From: F23-D06 sp045130275
GTDB taxonomy: Bacteria; Bacteroidota; Bacteroidia; Bacteroidales; WCHB1-69
Length of the DNA: 64,000 nucleotides
Reading direction: 5' to 3'
Assembly: GCA_045130275.1 (NCBI GenBank)
Contig: JBGUPL010000014.1
Coordinates: 45,390-109,389, forward strand
The notes under the pieces are model-generated. The model did no database searches and was not told the DNA's origin. It was given only the letters and a program-made list of their open reading frames with translations. Numbering within the stretch: position 1 is the first letter of the stretch; the number at the start of each line of letters is the position of its first letter. The position numbers were made by a program, and so were the translations under genes. Shown one piece after another: positions 1 to 7,358 of the stretch.

Positions 1-779
1 GTTACGTCGCGGAAGGTGACGCCTACAGAGTTGGTCACCCCGAAGACACCATCAGCGATCATTCGGCTCTTGGGCGTGGTCACGTGCACGTCCTCAATCA
101 ACACGTTGCACTGTCCGCTCACATTCAGGCAGTAGGTCTTGAACTGTGACTGCTCGGTGCGGAACAGGTTGAGGCCACGGAAAACTTTAAGTTTCGTATT
201 GACATTCACGACAGCAGCTTGCAGCTTGGTGGAGTCGGTGTTCCACGGCGCGATGGGGCTGTTGGCGGCGATGCCGTTGTGCAACAACAGGATGTCGTGA
301 CGGTGAATGACATATCCATAGCCGAGACGTTCAGTCCACGGTTTCATATCATTGAGTATAAGTAGTTTGTCACCGTTGGCTAATTGCGGCACACTGCGGA
401 AGTCCCCGTCATCGACCAATGCCTTGTCCAAAGCCACTGGTTTTGATGGGCTTTCCAAGGAAAACAGGGTTCCGTGTCTAGTATTGTTGGTGACATAGAG
501 AACGAGGCCGCCGAAGTCGGTGTACGGGCCGAGCGGAATGGTTTGGAAGTCGGGCGGCAGCTCGATATCCAAAGTGTCAATGCCGGCATAACTTACCTCC
601 ACCCCCATGAAGTTGGCTTCCACATGGGTGTTGTAGAGGATGCGATAGCGTTCTATGCCGTCTTTCGCATCGCGAAGCCCTAAGTCAAGCGGGGAAATCT
701 GCGCCATGGCGGTGGAGAAAAGGAGTTCGAGCGCGGCAAACAAGGCTGCAGCGAGTAGGATTTGTGTCCGATGATTCAT
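1..779 (-). CDS. Secreted beta-helix-like protein, 3' end outside the window
   Basis: Open from an ATG at 779 to the window edge (259 codons, no stop). It begins with a signal peptide (MNHRTQILLAAALFAALELL, cleavage near TAMAQ), so the product is exported. The last visible 60 residues (FKTYCLNVSGQCNVLIEDVHVTTPKSR and onward) have the regular N-x-V-I-E-D-V pattern of right-handed parallel beta-helix coils, as in pectin-lyase-like folds. The catalytic part, if any, is not visible, so no substrate is assigned. It is divergent from the GH97 pair and may belong to the same carbohydrate locus (inference). A -7 box lies at 822-830. Confidence 0.7.
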   Translation of the reverse strand, partial: MNHRTQILLAAALFAALELLFSTAMAQISPLDLGLRDAKDGIERYRILYNTHVEANFMGVEVSYAGIDTLDIELPPDFQTIPLGPYTDFGGLVLYVTNNTRHGTLFSLESPSKPVALDKALVDDGDFRSVPQLANGDKLLILNDMKPWTERLGYGYVIHRHDILLLHNGIAANSPIAPWNTDSTKLQAAVVNVNTKLKVFRGLNLFRTEQSQFKTYCLNVSGQCNVLIEDVHVTTPKSRMIADGVFGVTNSVGVTFRDV

Positions 780-821
780 AAACGGCGATAATCATAGTGG
801 TTGATAAAAGCATATCGGACG

Positions 822-830
822 GCAAAGGTA
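822..830 (-). promoter_or_regulatory. -7 box for the beta-helix gene
   Basis: The minus strand reads TACCTTTGC, matching the Bacteroidetes TAnnTTTG consensus, 43 bases before the ATG at 779. No convincing -33 TTTG was found. Confidence 0.55.
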
Positions 831-867
831 CACAAATTTCGGATATGTGTTATCATCGTAAAATTGT

Positions 868-876
868 TATTTTTGC
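868..876 (+). promoter_or_regulatory. -7 box for the first GH97 gene
   Basis: TATTTTTGC matches TAnnTTTG. Transcription would start near 882, which leaves a normal leader for the ATG at 909 and argues against the in-frame ATG at 891. Confidence 0.55.
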
Positions 877-908
877 ATCTTCTACATTGAATGATAATCC
901 TTTTCATT

Positions 909-3287
909 ATGAAAAAATTATACATCCTCATTCTGTTTTGCGTGTCACTACTCACGCAGATATCTTATGCCCAAGACAATCCGAAAGCATCCGCGGGGCT
1001 GGCCGATGCAATCACATTGCAAAGCCCTGACGGGAATTTGGAGTTGCGGTTCAAATTGGTGGACGGGTGTCCGCAATATACGCTCGACCGTGCCGGGAAG
1101 CCTGTAGTGCTGCCCTCACGGATGGGCTTCACCCTCATCGGGCGCAAAAGCCTCGACCATGACTTCGCCCTAACGAATTCACAGACAAGTATTTTCGACG
1201 AGACGTGGGAGCCGGTGTGGGGCGAGGAGTCTTCTGTTCGCAACCACTACCACGAGCTGCTCGTCACGTTGGAGCAGCACGGTGCCCTCGACTGGCAAGG
1301 CAAGGTGATTCCCCGGGCCACCGTCATGCAGATCCGCTTCCGCCTTTACGATGACGGTTTGGCGTTCCGTTACGAATTCCCGTACGAGAACGCACTGACT
1401 TACTTCAAGATAGAGGAAGAACTAACCGAGTTCGCCATGGCTGGTGACCACACCGCTTGGTGGATTCCCGGCGACTACGACACGCAGGAGTACAACTATA
1501 CCGAGTCGAAATTGTCGGAGATTCCCGTTAGGGCGGAGGAGATGCACCGTACCTACGATGGCATCTGGAGCGTATTCTCCAACTCCGCCGTGCAGACCGC
1601 CTTGCAGATGAAAACCACTGACGGACTGTATCTTAATATCCATGAGGCGGCTGCCCTCAACTTCCCGACCATGCACCTGCTGATCGACACGGCGGGTCTT
1701 GTGTTCCGTGCCGCGCTCACGCCCGATGCAGAAGGGGTGAAGGGTCGGCTCCAAGCTCCGTGCCACACTCCATGGCGCACCGTGATGGTCTGCGAGAAGG
1801 CCACCGACGTGCTCGCCTCGCGCCTGATTCTCAACCTCAACGAACCTTGCGCCATCGAGGATGTCTCCTGGATTCATCCGGTAAAGTACATGGGCGTTTG
1901 GTGGGAGATGATTACTGGCAAAAGTTCGTGGAATTACACCGATGACTTCCGTTCTGTGCGGCTGCCCGGCGACGAGGGCGAGGGCGTCACGGACTACGCG
2001 AGTGCCAAGCCCAACGGTCACCACGGTGCCAACAACGCCAATGTGCGCCGCTTTATCGACTTTGCGGCCGCCAACGGCTTCGATGCCATCCTCATCGAGG
2101 GGTGGAACATCGGCTGGGAGGACTGGGTCGGAAACCAGAAATACTACGTGTTCGACTTCGTCACCCCGTATCCCGATTTCGACCTGCCTGCGCTGAACAA
2201 ATATGCCCACGAGAAGGGCATACGGCTGATTATGCACCACGAAACATCTTCTTCCACAGCGAATTACGAGCGTTGGATGGAGAAAGCTTACAGTCTGATG
2301 AACCAATACGGCTATGACGCAGTGAAGAGTGGCTATGTGGGCGACATTCTGCCGTACGGCGAGAACCATTTCAGCCAGCCGATCAACAACCATTACCACT
2401 ACGCGGTGACCGAGGCGGCTCGGCACCACATTATGGTCGATGCTCATGAGGCCGTGCGCCCAACGGGCTTGTGCCGTACTTGGCCCAACATGATCGGCAA
2501 CGAAAGCGCGATGGGCACTGAGTTCAAGGGCAAAATCCACCCGGGGCACACCACCATCCTGCCCTTCACGCGGTTGCAGGGCGGCCCGATGGACTACACT
2601 CCCGGCATCTTCCAGACCGACATCGGCAAGTTCGTCAGTTGGCAGCAGGGCAACCGGATGTGCCACACAATATGCAATCAATTAGGACTTTACGTCACCT
2701 TCTACTCACCGTTGCAGATGGCTGCCGACCTTCCCGAGCATTACGAGCCCTTCATGGACGCCTTCCAGTTCATCAAGGACGTGGCGGTGGACTGGGACAA
2801 GAGCCTCTACTTGGAGGCCGAGCCTGGTGCGTACATCGTGACGGCACGCCACCCGAAGATTTCGTCGTTGAACAAGGCCGCCGACGGGGTAGGGGAGTTG
2901 TCCGACGGCAAGAAAGGGATGATTTCTGGCGCGACACGGTTCGTCTATGCCATTCCCGATTCTGTAGAGACGTGCCATGGCGCGTCACTACAATCCCGTA
3001 ATCCCCGCGATGTCTGGTACGTGGGCGGCATCACTGATGAGAATGCCCGCGATATCTCGGTGAAACTAGATTTCCTGAAACCCGGCGTCAAATACGAGGC
3101 CACCATCTATGCCGATGCCCCCGATGCTTGCGGTTTACCTGACAATTCACCCATCACTAATCACAATTCACCGAAATACAACCCGCAGGCATACACGATC
3201 ACCAAGAAAAAAGTCACGGCCAAAAGCGTGTTGAAGCTGCGGATGGCTCCGTGCGGAGGATTTGCGGTTTCGCTGCGGGAAATATGA
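909..3287 (+). CDS. GH97 alpha-glucosidase, SusB-like (copy 1)
   Basis: A 792-residue glycoside hydrolase family 97 enzyme. The start at 909 gives a clean signal peptide (MKKLYILILFCVSLLTQISYAQ), so it is periplasmic or exported. It has an N-terminal GH97 beta-sandwich, a TIM barrel from about residue 330, and a C-terminal beta domain. The residues known from SusB as calcium and catalytic glutamates are present: HHETS (Glu445), AHEAVRPTG (Glu514) and NESAMGTE (Glu538 as acid, 24 residues after the previous one, the SusB spacing). This marks an inverting alpha-glucosidase acting on maltooligosaccharides rather than the retaining alpha-galactosidase branch. Compared with SusB as I recall it (738 residues), extra length lies before the C-terminal domain, where a palindromic repeat (2964-2991) and a heptamer array (3142-3176) are translated. 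A close paralogue follows. Confidence 0.93.
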   Translation: MKKLYILILFCVSLLTQISYAQDNPKASAGLADAITLQSPDGNLELRFKLVDGCPQYTLDRAGKPVVLPSRMGFTLIGRKSLDHDFALTNSQTSIFDETWEPVWGEESSVRNHYHELLVTLEQHGALDWQGKVIPRATVMQIRFRLYDDGLAFRYEFPYENALTYFKIEEELTEFAMAGDHTAWWIPGDYDTQEYNYTESKLSEIPVRAEEMHRTYDGIWSVFSNSAVQTALQMKTTDGLYLNIHEAAALNFPTMHLLIDTAGLVFRAALTPDAEGVKGRLQAPCHTPWRTVMVCEKATDVLASRLILNLNEPCAIEDVSWIHPVKYMGVWWEMITGKSSWNYTDDFRSVRLPGDEGEGVTDYASAKPNGHHGANNANVRRFIDFAAANGFDAILIEGWNIGWEDWVGNQKYYVFDFVTPYPDFDLPALNKYAHEKGIRLIMHHETSSSTANYERWMEKAYSLMNQYGYDAVKSGYVGDILPYGENHFSQPINNHYHYAVTEAARHHIMVDAHEAVRPTGLCRTWPNMIGNESAMGTEFKGKIHPGHTTILPFTRLQGGPMDYTPGIFQTDIGKFVSWQQGNRMCHTICNQLGLYVTFYSPLQMAADLPEHYEPFMDAFQFIKDVAVDWDKSLYLEAEPGAYIVTARHPKISSLNKAADGVGELSDGKKGMISGATRFVYAIPDSVETCHGASLQSRNPRDVWYVGGITDENARDISVKLDFLKPGVKYEATIYADAPDACGLPDNSPITNHNSPKYNPQAYTITKKKVTAKSVLKLRMAPCGGFAVSLREI
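2964..2991. repeat. REP-like palindrome family 1, inside the GH97 copy 1 coding sequence
   Basis: A 28-bp near-perfect palindrome: GTAGAGACG at the left, CCATGG at the centre. It differs by one base from the two intergenic copies at 41662-41689 and 47711-47738. It is translated in frame as part of VETCHGASLQ. Confidence 0.85.
3142..3176 (+). repeat. Heptamer array inside GH97 copy 1
   Basis: Units ACAATTC, ACCCATC, ACTAATC, ACAATTC, ACCGAAA in tandem. They encode most of DNSPITNHNSPK, which GH97 copy 2 lacks at the same place. They resemble the heptamer arrays found at 3' ends of genes elsewhere in the window. Confidence 0.65.
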
Positions 3288-3303
3288 CGATTGAAAATAA
3301 TTG

Positions 3304-3312
3304 TATCTTTGC
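3304..3312 (+). promoter_or_regulatory. -7 box for the second GH97 gene
   Basis: TATCTTTGC lies 16 bases after the stop of copy 1. It suggests copy 2 has its own promoter and starts at 3333, not at the in-frame ATG at 3291 upstream of this box. Confidence 0.6.
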
Positions 3313-3332
3313 CATCTGAAAATAATCCGATT

Positions 3333-5702
3333 ATGAAAAAAACATACGCTTTCATCCTGTTTTTAGTGGCAATGTTTGTCTTGCCGTCCTTTGCCCAGCA
3401 ATATCCCAATGCGCCTGCCATGCCCGCGGACGCGCTGACGCTGAACAGTCCTGACGGTAAACTCCAGCTCCAGTTTGCGGTGGTGAACGGGCAGCCGCAG
3501 TATGCGCTCAACCGCGCTGGGAAACCCGTGGTATTGCCCTCGCGTATGGGATTCACCCTCGAATGGCGTGACGACCTCGCGCACGCATTTGTGCTCAAAG
3601 ACAAGGCGTACAGCACCTTTGACGAAACTTGGGAGCCCGTGTGGGGAGAGGAGGCGCACATCCGCAACCACTACAACGAGATGCTCGTGACTCTCGAGCA
3701 GCCGGTCGGTTCCGTGGAGAGCATGGACCACTCCACCGAAAAGAAGGCCACCGTGATGCGCATCCGTTTCCGCCTTTATGACGACGGTCTCGGCTTCCGC
3801 TACGAATTTCCGGTGAAGAACGCGTTGGCCTACTTCTGGATCATGGAAGAGTTGACCGAGTTTGCCATGACTGGCGACCACACCGCTTGGTGGATTCCCG
3901 GCGACTACGACACGCAGGAGTACAACTTCACCGAATCGAAACTGTCGGAAATCCGCGGACTTTACGACGATGCGCACAAAGGTTGCGGTTGGCCGTGGAA
4001 GAATTTCTCGCCCACGGGTGTGCAGACCGCCTTGCAGATGAAAACGGCCGATGGATTGTATGAGAACATCCACGAGGCGGCGGTGCTGGATTATCCGACC
4101 ATGCACCTGGACCTCGACGACAAGAACTTTGTCTTCCGTGCTTGGCTCTCGCCGGACGCCACGAATTACAAGGGTCGTCTGCAGGCGCCGTGCCATACGC
4201 CGTGGCGCACCGTGCAGGTGTGCGAGAAGGCCACCGATGTGCTTGCCTCTCGCCTGATTCTCAACCTCAACGAGCCGTGCGCCATCAAGGATGTCTCCTG
4301 GATACATCCTGTGAAGTACATGGGGGTTTGGTGGGAGATGATCTCCGACAAGAACTGCTGGAGCTACACCAACGATTTCCCGTCGGTGCGGCTCAGTGCG
4401 CCCGACAACAAGGATGTTGCACCCGAGGTGGAGGGTGTCACCGACTACACTAAAGCCACGCCGCACGGTCGTCATGCCGCTAACACCGAGAATGTGCGCC
4501 GCTATATTGACTTTGCCGCCGCCCACGGTTTCGATGCCTTGCTCATCGAGGGGTGGAATGTCGGTTGGGAGGACTGGTACGGCAAAGACAAGGATTTCGT
4601 CTTCGATTTCCTCACGCCTTATCCCGATTTCGACCTGCCTGCGCTGAACAAGTACGCTCACGAAAAAGGAATCCGGCTCATTATGCATCACGAAAGTTCT
4701 TCCTCTACCATCAATTACGAGCGATGGATGGAACGGGCCTACAATCTGATGAACCAATACGGCTACGATGCGGTGAAGAGCGGCTATGTGGGTCATATTC
4801 TGCCGCACGGCGAGGGACACTACAGCCAGCCCATCATCAATCATTACCATTATGCCGTTGTGGAGGCGGCCAAGCATCATATTATGGTCAATGCTCACGA
4901 GGCGGTGCGCCCGACGGGACTGTGCCGCACCTGGCCCAACATGATCGGCAACGAAAGCGCGATGGGCACCGAGTTCCGCGGCCGCATCAAGCCAGGACAC
5001 ACCACCATCCTGCCGTTCACGCGGCTGCAGGGCGGTCCGATGGACTACACCCCCGGCATCTTCGAGACCGACATGGAGAAGATTGTCAGCTGGGACAAAG
5101 GTGACAAGATGCGGCACACCATTTGCAACCAGTTGGGACTTTACGTCACCTTCTATTCGCCGCTGCAGATGGCCGCCGACTTCCCCGAACATTATGAGCC
5201 TTTCATGGATGCCTTCCAGTTCATCAAGGACGTGGCGGTCGATTGGGACACCTCCCTCTACATCATGGCGGAGCCTGGTGCGTACATCGTGACGGCGCGC
5301 CACCCGAAATTGTCCACATTGAACAAGGCCGCCGACGGGGTCGGAATGCTGGCTGACGGCAAGAAAGGGGTGATCTCCGGAGCCACGCGGTTCGTCTATG
5401 CGATTCCCGATTCTGTAGAAACGTGCTATGGCGCGTCACTGCAAAACCCGCGCGATGTCTGGTACGTGGGCGGCATCACCGATGAGAACGCCCGTGAGGT
5501 GGAGGTCAAGTTGGATTTCCTGAAACCCGGTATGAAATACGAAGCCACCATCTACGCCGATGGAAAGGATGCCAGCGGTCTGCCCGAAAGCTACAACACG
5601 CAGGCTTACACCATCACGAAGAAAACTGTCACGGCCAAGAGCGTGTTGAAGCTGCGCATGGCCCCGTGCGGGGGCTTCGCCGTGTCGTTGCGTGAAAAAT
5701 AG
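3333..5702 (+). CDS. GH97 alpha-glucosidase, SusB-like (copy 2)
   Basis: A 789-residue paralogue of the preceding gene, very similar along its whole length. The signal peptide is MKKTYAFILFLVAMFVLPSFAQ. The SusB-type catalytic and calcium glutamates are kept (HHESS, AHEAVRPTG, NESAMGTE), as is the conserved WNVGWEDW stretch, so the inverting alpha-glucosidase call holds. Copy-specific differences lie mainly in the loop after NFTESKLSEI (residues about 205-225), near APDNKDVAPEVEG before the barrel, and in the absence of the heptamer-encoded insert. The tandem arrangement and similarity indicate a local duplication with later divergence. The two copies may differ in substrate length or linkage preference (inference). 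Confidence 0.93.
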   Translation: MKKTYAFILFLVAMFVLPSFAQQYPNAPAMPADALTLNSPDGKLQLQFAVVNGQPQYALNRAGKPVVLPSRMGFTLEWRDDLAHAFVLKDKAYSTFDETWEPVWGEEAHIRNHYNEMLVTLEQPVGSVESMDHSTEKKATVMRIRFRLYDDGLGFRYEFPVKNALAYFWIMEELTEFAMTGDHTAWWIPGDYDTQEYNFTESKLSEIRGLYDDAHKGCGWPWKNFSPTGVQTALQMKTADGLYENIHEAAVLDYPTMHLDLDDKNFVFRAWLSPDATNYKGRLQAPCHTPWRTVQVCEKATDVLASRLILNLNEPCAIKDVSWIHPVKYMGVWWEMISDKNCWSYTNDFPSVRLSAPDNKDVAPEVEGVTDYTKATPHGRHAANTENVRRYIDFAAAHGFDALLIEGWNVGWEDWYGKDKDFVFDFLTPYPDFDLPALNKYAHEKGIRLIMHHESSSSTINYERWMERAYNLMNQYGYDAVKSGYVGHILPHGEGHYSQPIINHYHYAVVEAAKHHIMVNAHEAVRPTGLCRTWPNMIGNESAMGTEFRGRIKPGHTTILPFTRLQGGPMDYTPGIFETDMEKIVSWDKGDKMRHTICNQLGLYVTFYSPLQMAADFPEHYEPFMDAFQFIKDVAVDWDTSLYIMAEPGAYIVTARHPKLSTLNKAADGVGMLADGKKGVISGATRFVYAIPDSVETCYGASLQNPRDVWYVGGITDENAREVEVKLDFLKPGMKYEATIYADGKDASGLPESYNTQAYTITKKTVTAKSVLKLRMAPCGGFAVSLREK
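5415..5442. repeat. REP-like palindrome family 1, diverged, inside GH97 copy 2
   Basis: The homologue of 2964-2991 at the same codon position, with three substitutions that break the palindrome. It encodes VETCYGASLQ. Its presence in both paralogues implies insertion before the duplication. Confidence 0.75.
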
Positions 5703-5759
5703 CGATCCTGATCCTCCCGAAGAGCGATGTTCAATGGTAGAGCGGCAAAGCCGAAACCA

Positions 5760-7358
5760 TTATTCAGAAGGGATGGTGCTTGTGAAAAAATGCTCGGCGT
5801 CAGGGTGAAGAACGCTGTCAGAAAGTGTGCATACTGAAATCTCACCGTTCCCAGCCAAACGTTGTAAACGAGGAAGGATGTATTGTGCTTCATCGAAATT
5901 ACGGCGATATATTTCATCTTCCACAAGAATGTAATCATAATCAAAAGTCAAGGCATGCTCAACCACCTCGGGTTTGTTTCGCATGACGGCATACCCTTCT
6001 CTATCCATCATGACAAAGGGAAGGTTTTGAGGATAAGCGAAAAGTGTCAAGAAACGGAGCTCCCGGGAACCGAATCCGTTATCTTCGAGCATTTGGTTGG
6101 CTTTACTATAGCGCATGGCGGTTTGATAAGCATCCAATTCCGATGACCTGCGGACGATCTGCATGTGAAGAGCTTCTGCAGTCATAAAGCCCGTGAGCAC
6201 CAATACGACGGCAAGGATTGGAATATTGACCCATCGCGTTGTAGGATTGGGCAGTAGAGTTAAGAGACCGATCAGCAGCATTATTATTGGCAGGAAAAAA
6301 CTGTCTAAAAAGTAGTAATCATGATGATAATATTGTTGCGACATGGCAATGGCAAAAAGTATCTCGCCAAATAACCAAATGGCCAATAACCACCAGAGGG
6401 ACAGACGATTGGAAGTGTTAGGCGTTTTTCGCCATTTGAAAACAGAAGTGACGATAACCCCGATGGCAACGACTACATAGAGCCAGTGCTGTATTCTTTG
6501 GTAATAATGGAATCGCCATAAGTCATGAATACCTTGCAGAACGATTTTTGCATCATCCCACGATTTGACAGGCAGCAGACTTCCGAGGAAAAGCGACCCG
6601 TATTGTTCCCGCAGATGCATACTCCAAAACCACCACGAAGCAAACAATAGCGCACCGGCGAAAAAAGGCAGCCACGAAGATTTCAAGCTGGTCTCGTGGC
6701 GTAGAATCCGCAGTGTCTGAAAGCAAGCAACCGCAATCCAAAGCACGGCGAAAGAGGTTCTGACCATCGCGGAGAGGGTGAGAAACAAAAGACTGACATA
6801 AAGAGTCCAGTTTTTGTTGTCACGGAGGTGGAGAACATAAAATAGAAGACCGCACATCGCAAATGTCAAGGCGGGCAGCGTTGGGAGGAATGAAGAGCTG
6901 TAATAGGCGAAAGAGGGGGCGGTGGCGGTAACGACAGACACGAGCAATGATTTGGATCTCGAACGGGTAAGCACATAGGCCATCAGATACAATGCCCACA
7001 AACCGATAATGGCGATCACCAGTGTCAAGCTACGGAACACCCATGGCTGGTGGCTTTTTGTGAGGCCCATCAGCAGGGAAGCGCACCAATGATGAAGGGG
7101 AAAATCGCATGCGGTGACCAGTGATTCGGGATCTTCAAAACCATATTGTTGCTTGTTGTAAATGAGCGTTTGTGGATGGAAGAGGTCGTACCCGTTGTGC
7201 TGAAAACCGAGTGCCAAAGAGTAGTTGTCCGCCTGAGCCCAGGCGTGAACATAAGCAGGGGGTTCGTTGAGGTATTTTACACCAATAATGAAAGATACAA
7301 CCGCAACAACAAGTAACGGAAGAATATGCCTTGATAGTCGTTGTAATGTTTTTTTCAT
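5760..7358 (-). CDS. Polytopic membrane glycosyltransferase-like protein (GT39/PMT type)
   Basis: 532 residues with about ten hydrophobic helices, the first at residues 12-28. The first periplasmic loop has an acidic-aromatic segment (AQADNYSLAL, then HNGYDLFHPQ) of the kind that holds the catalytic Asp in dolichyl- or polyprenyl-phosphate-sugar transferases of the GT-C fold. The last 100 residues form a soluble domain. It starts at the base after the stop of the outer-membrane protein gene (7358/7359), so the two are co-transcribed and probably translationally coupled. Acceptor and donor are unknown. It is convergent with GH97 copy 2. Confidence 0.65.
   Translation of the reverse strand: MKKTLQRLSRHILPLLVVAVVSFIIGVKYLNEPPAYVHAWAQADNYSLALGFQHNGYDLFHPQTLIYNKQQYGFEDPESLVTACDFPLHHWCASLLMGLTKSHQPWVFRSLTLVIAIIGLWALYLMAYVLTRSRSKSLLVSVVTATAPSFAYYSSSFLPTLPALTFAMCGLLFYVLHLRDNKNWTLYVSLLFLTLSAMVRTSFAVLWIAVACFQTLRILRHETSLKSSWLPFFAGALLFASWWFWSMHLREQYGSLFLGSLLPVKSWDDAKIVLQGIHDLWRFHYYQRIQHWLYVVVAIGVIVTSVFKWRKTPNTSNRLSLWWLLAIWLFGEILFAIAMSQQYYHHDYYFLDSFFLPIIMLLIGLLTLLPNPTTRWVNIPILAVVLVLTGFMTAEALHMQIVRRSSELDAYQTAMRYSKANQMLEDNGFGSRELRFLTLFAYPQNLPFVMMDREGYAVMRNKPEVVEHALTFDYDYILVEDEIYRRNFDEAQYILPRLQRLAGNGEISVCTLSDSVLHPDAEHFFTSTIPSE

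Noticed and set aside
1422..5303. Long open frames on the minus strand opposite both GH97 genes
   Set aside because: They are shadows of high-G/C third positions in the GH97 genes, have no family signature, and appear at corresponding positions in both copies.
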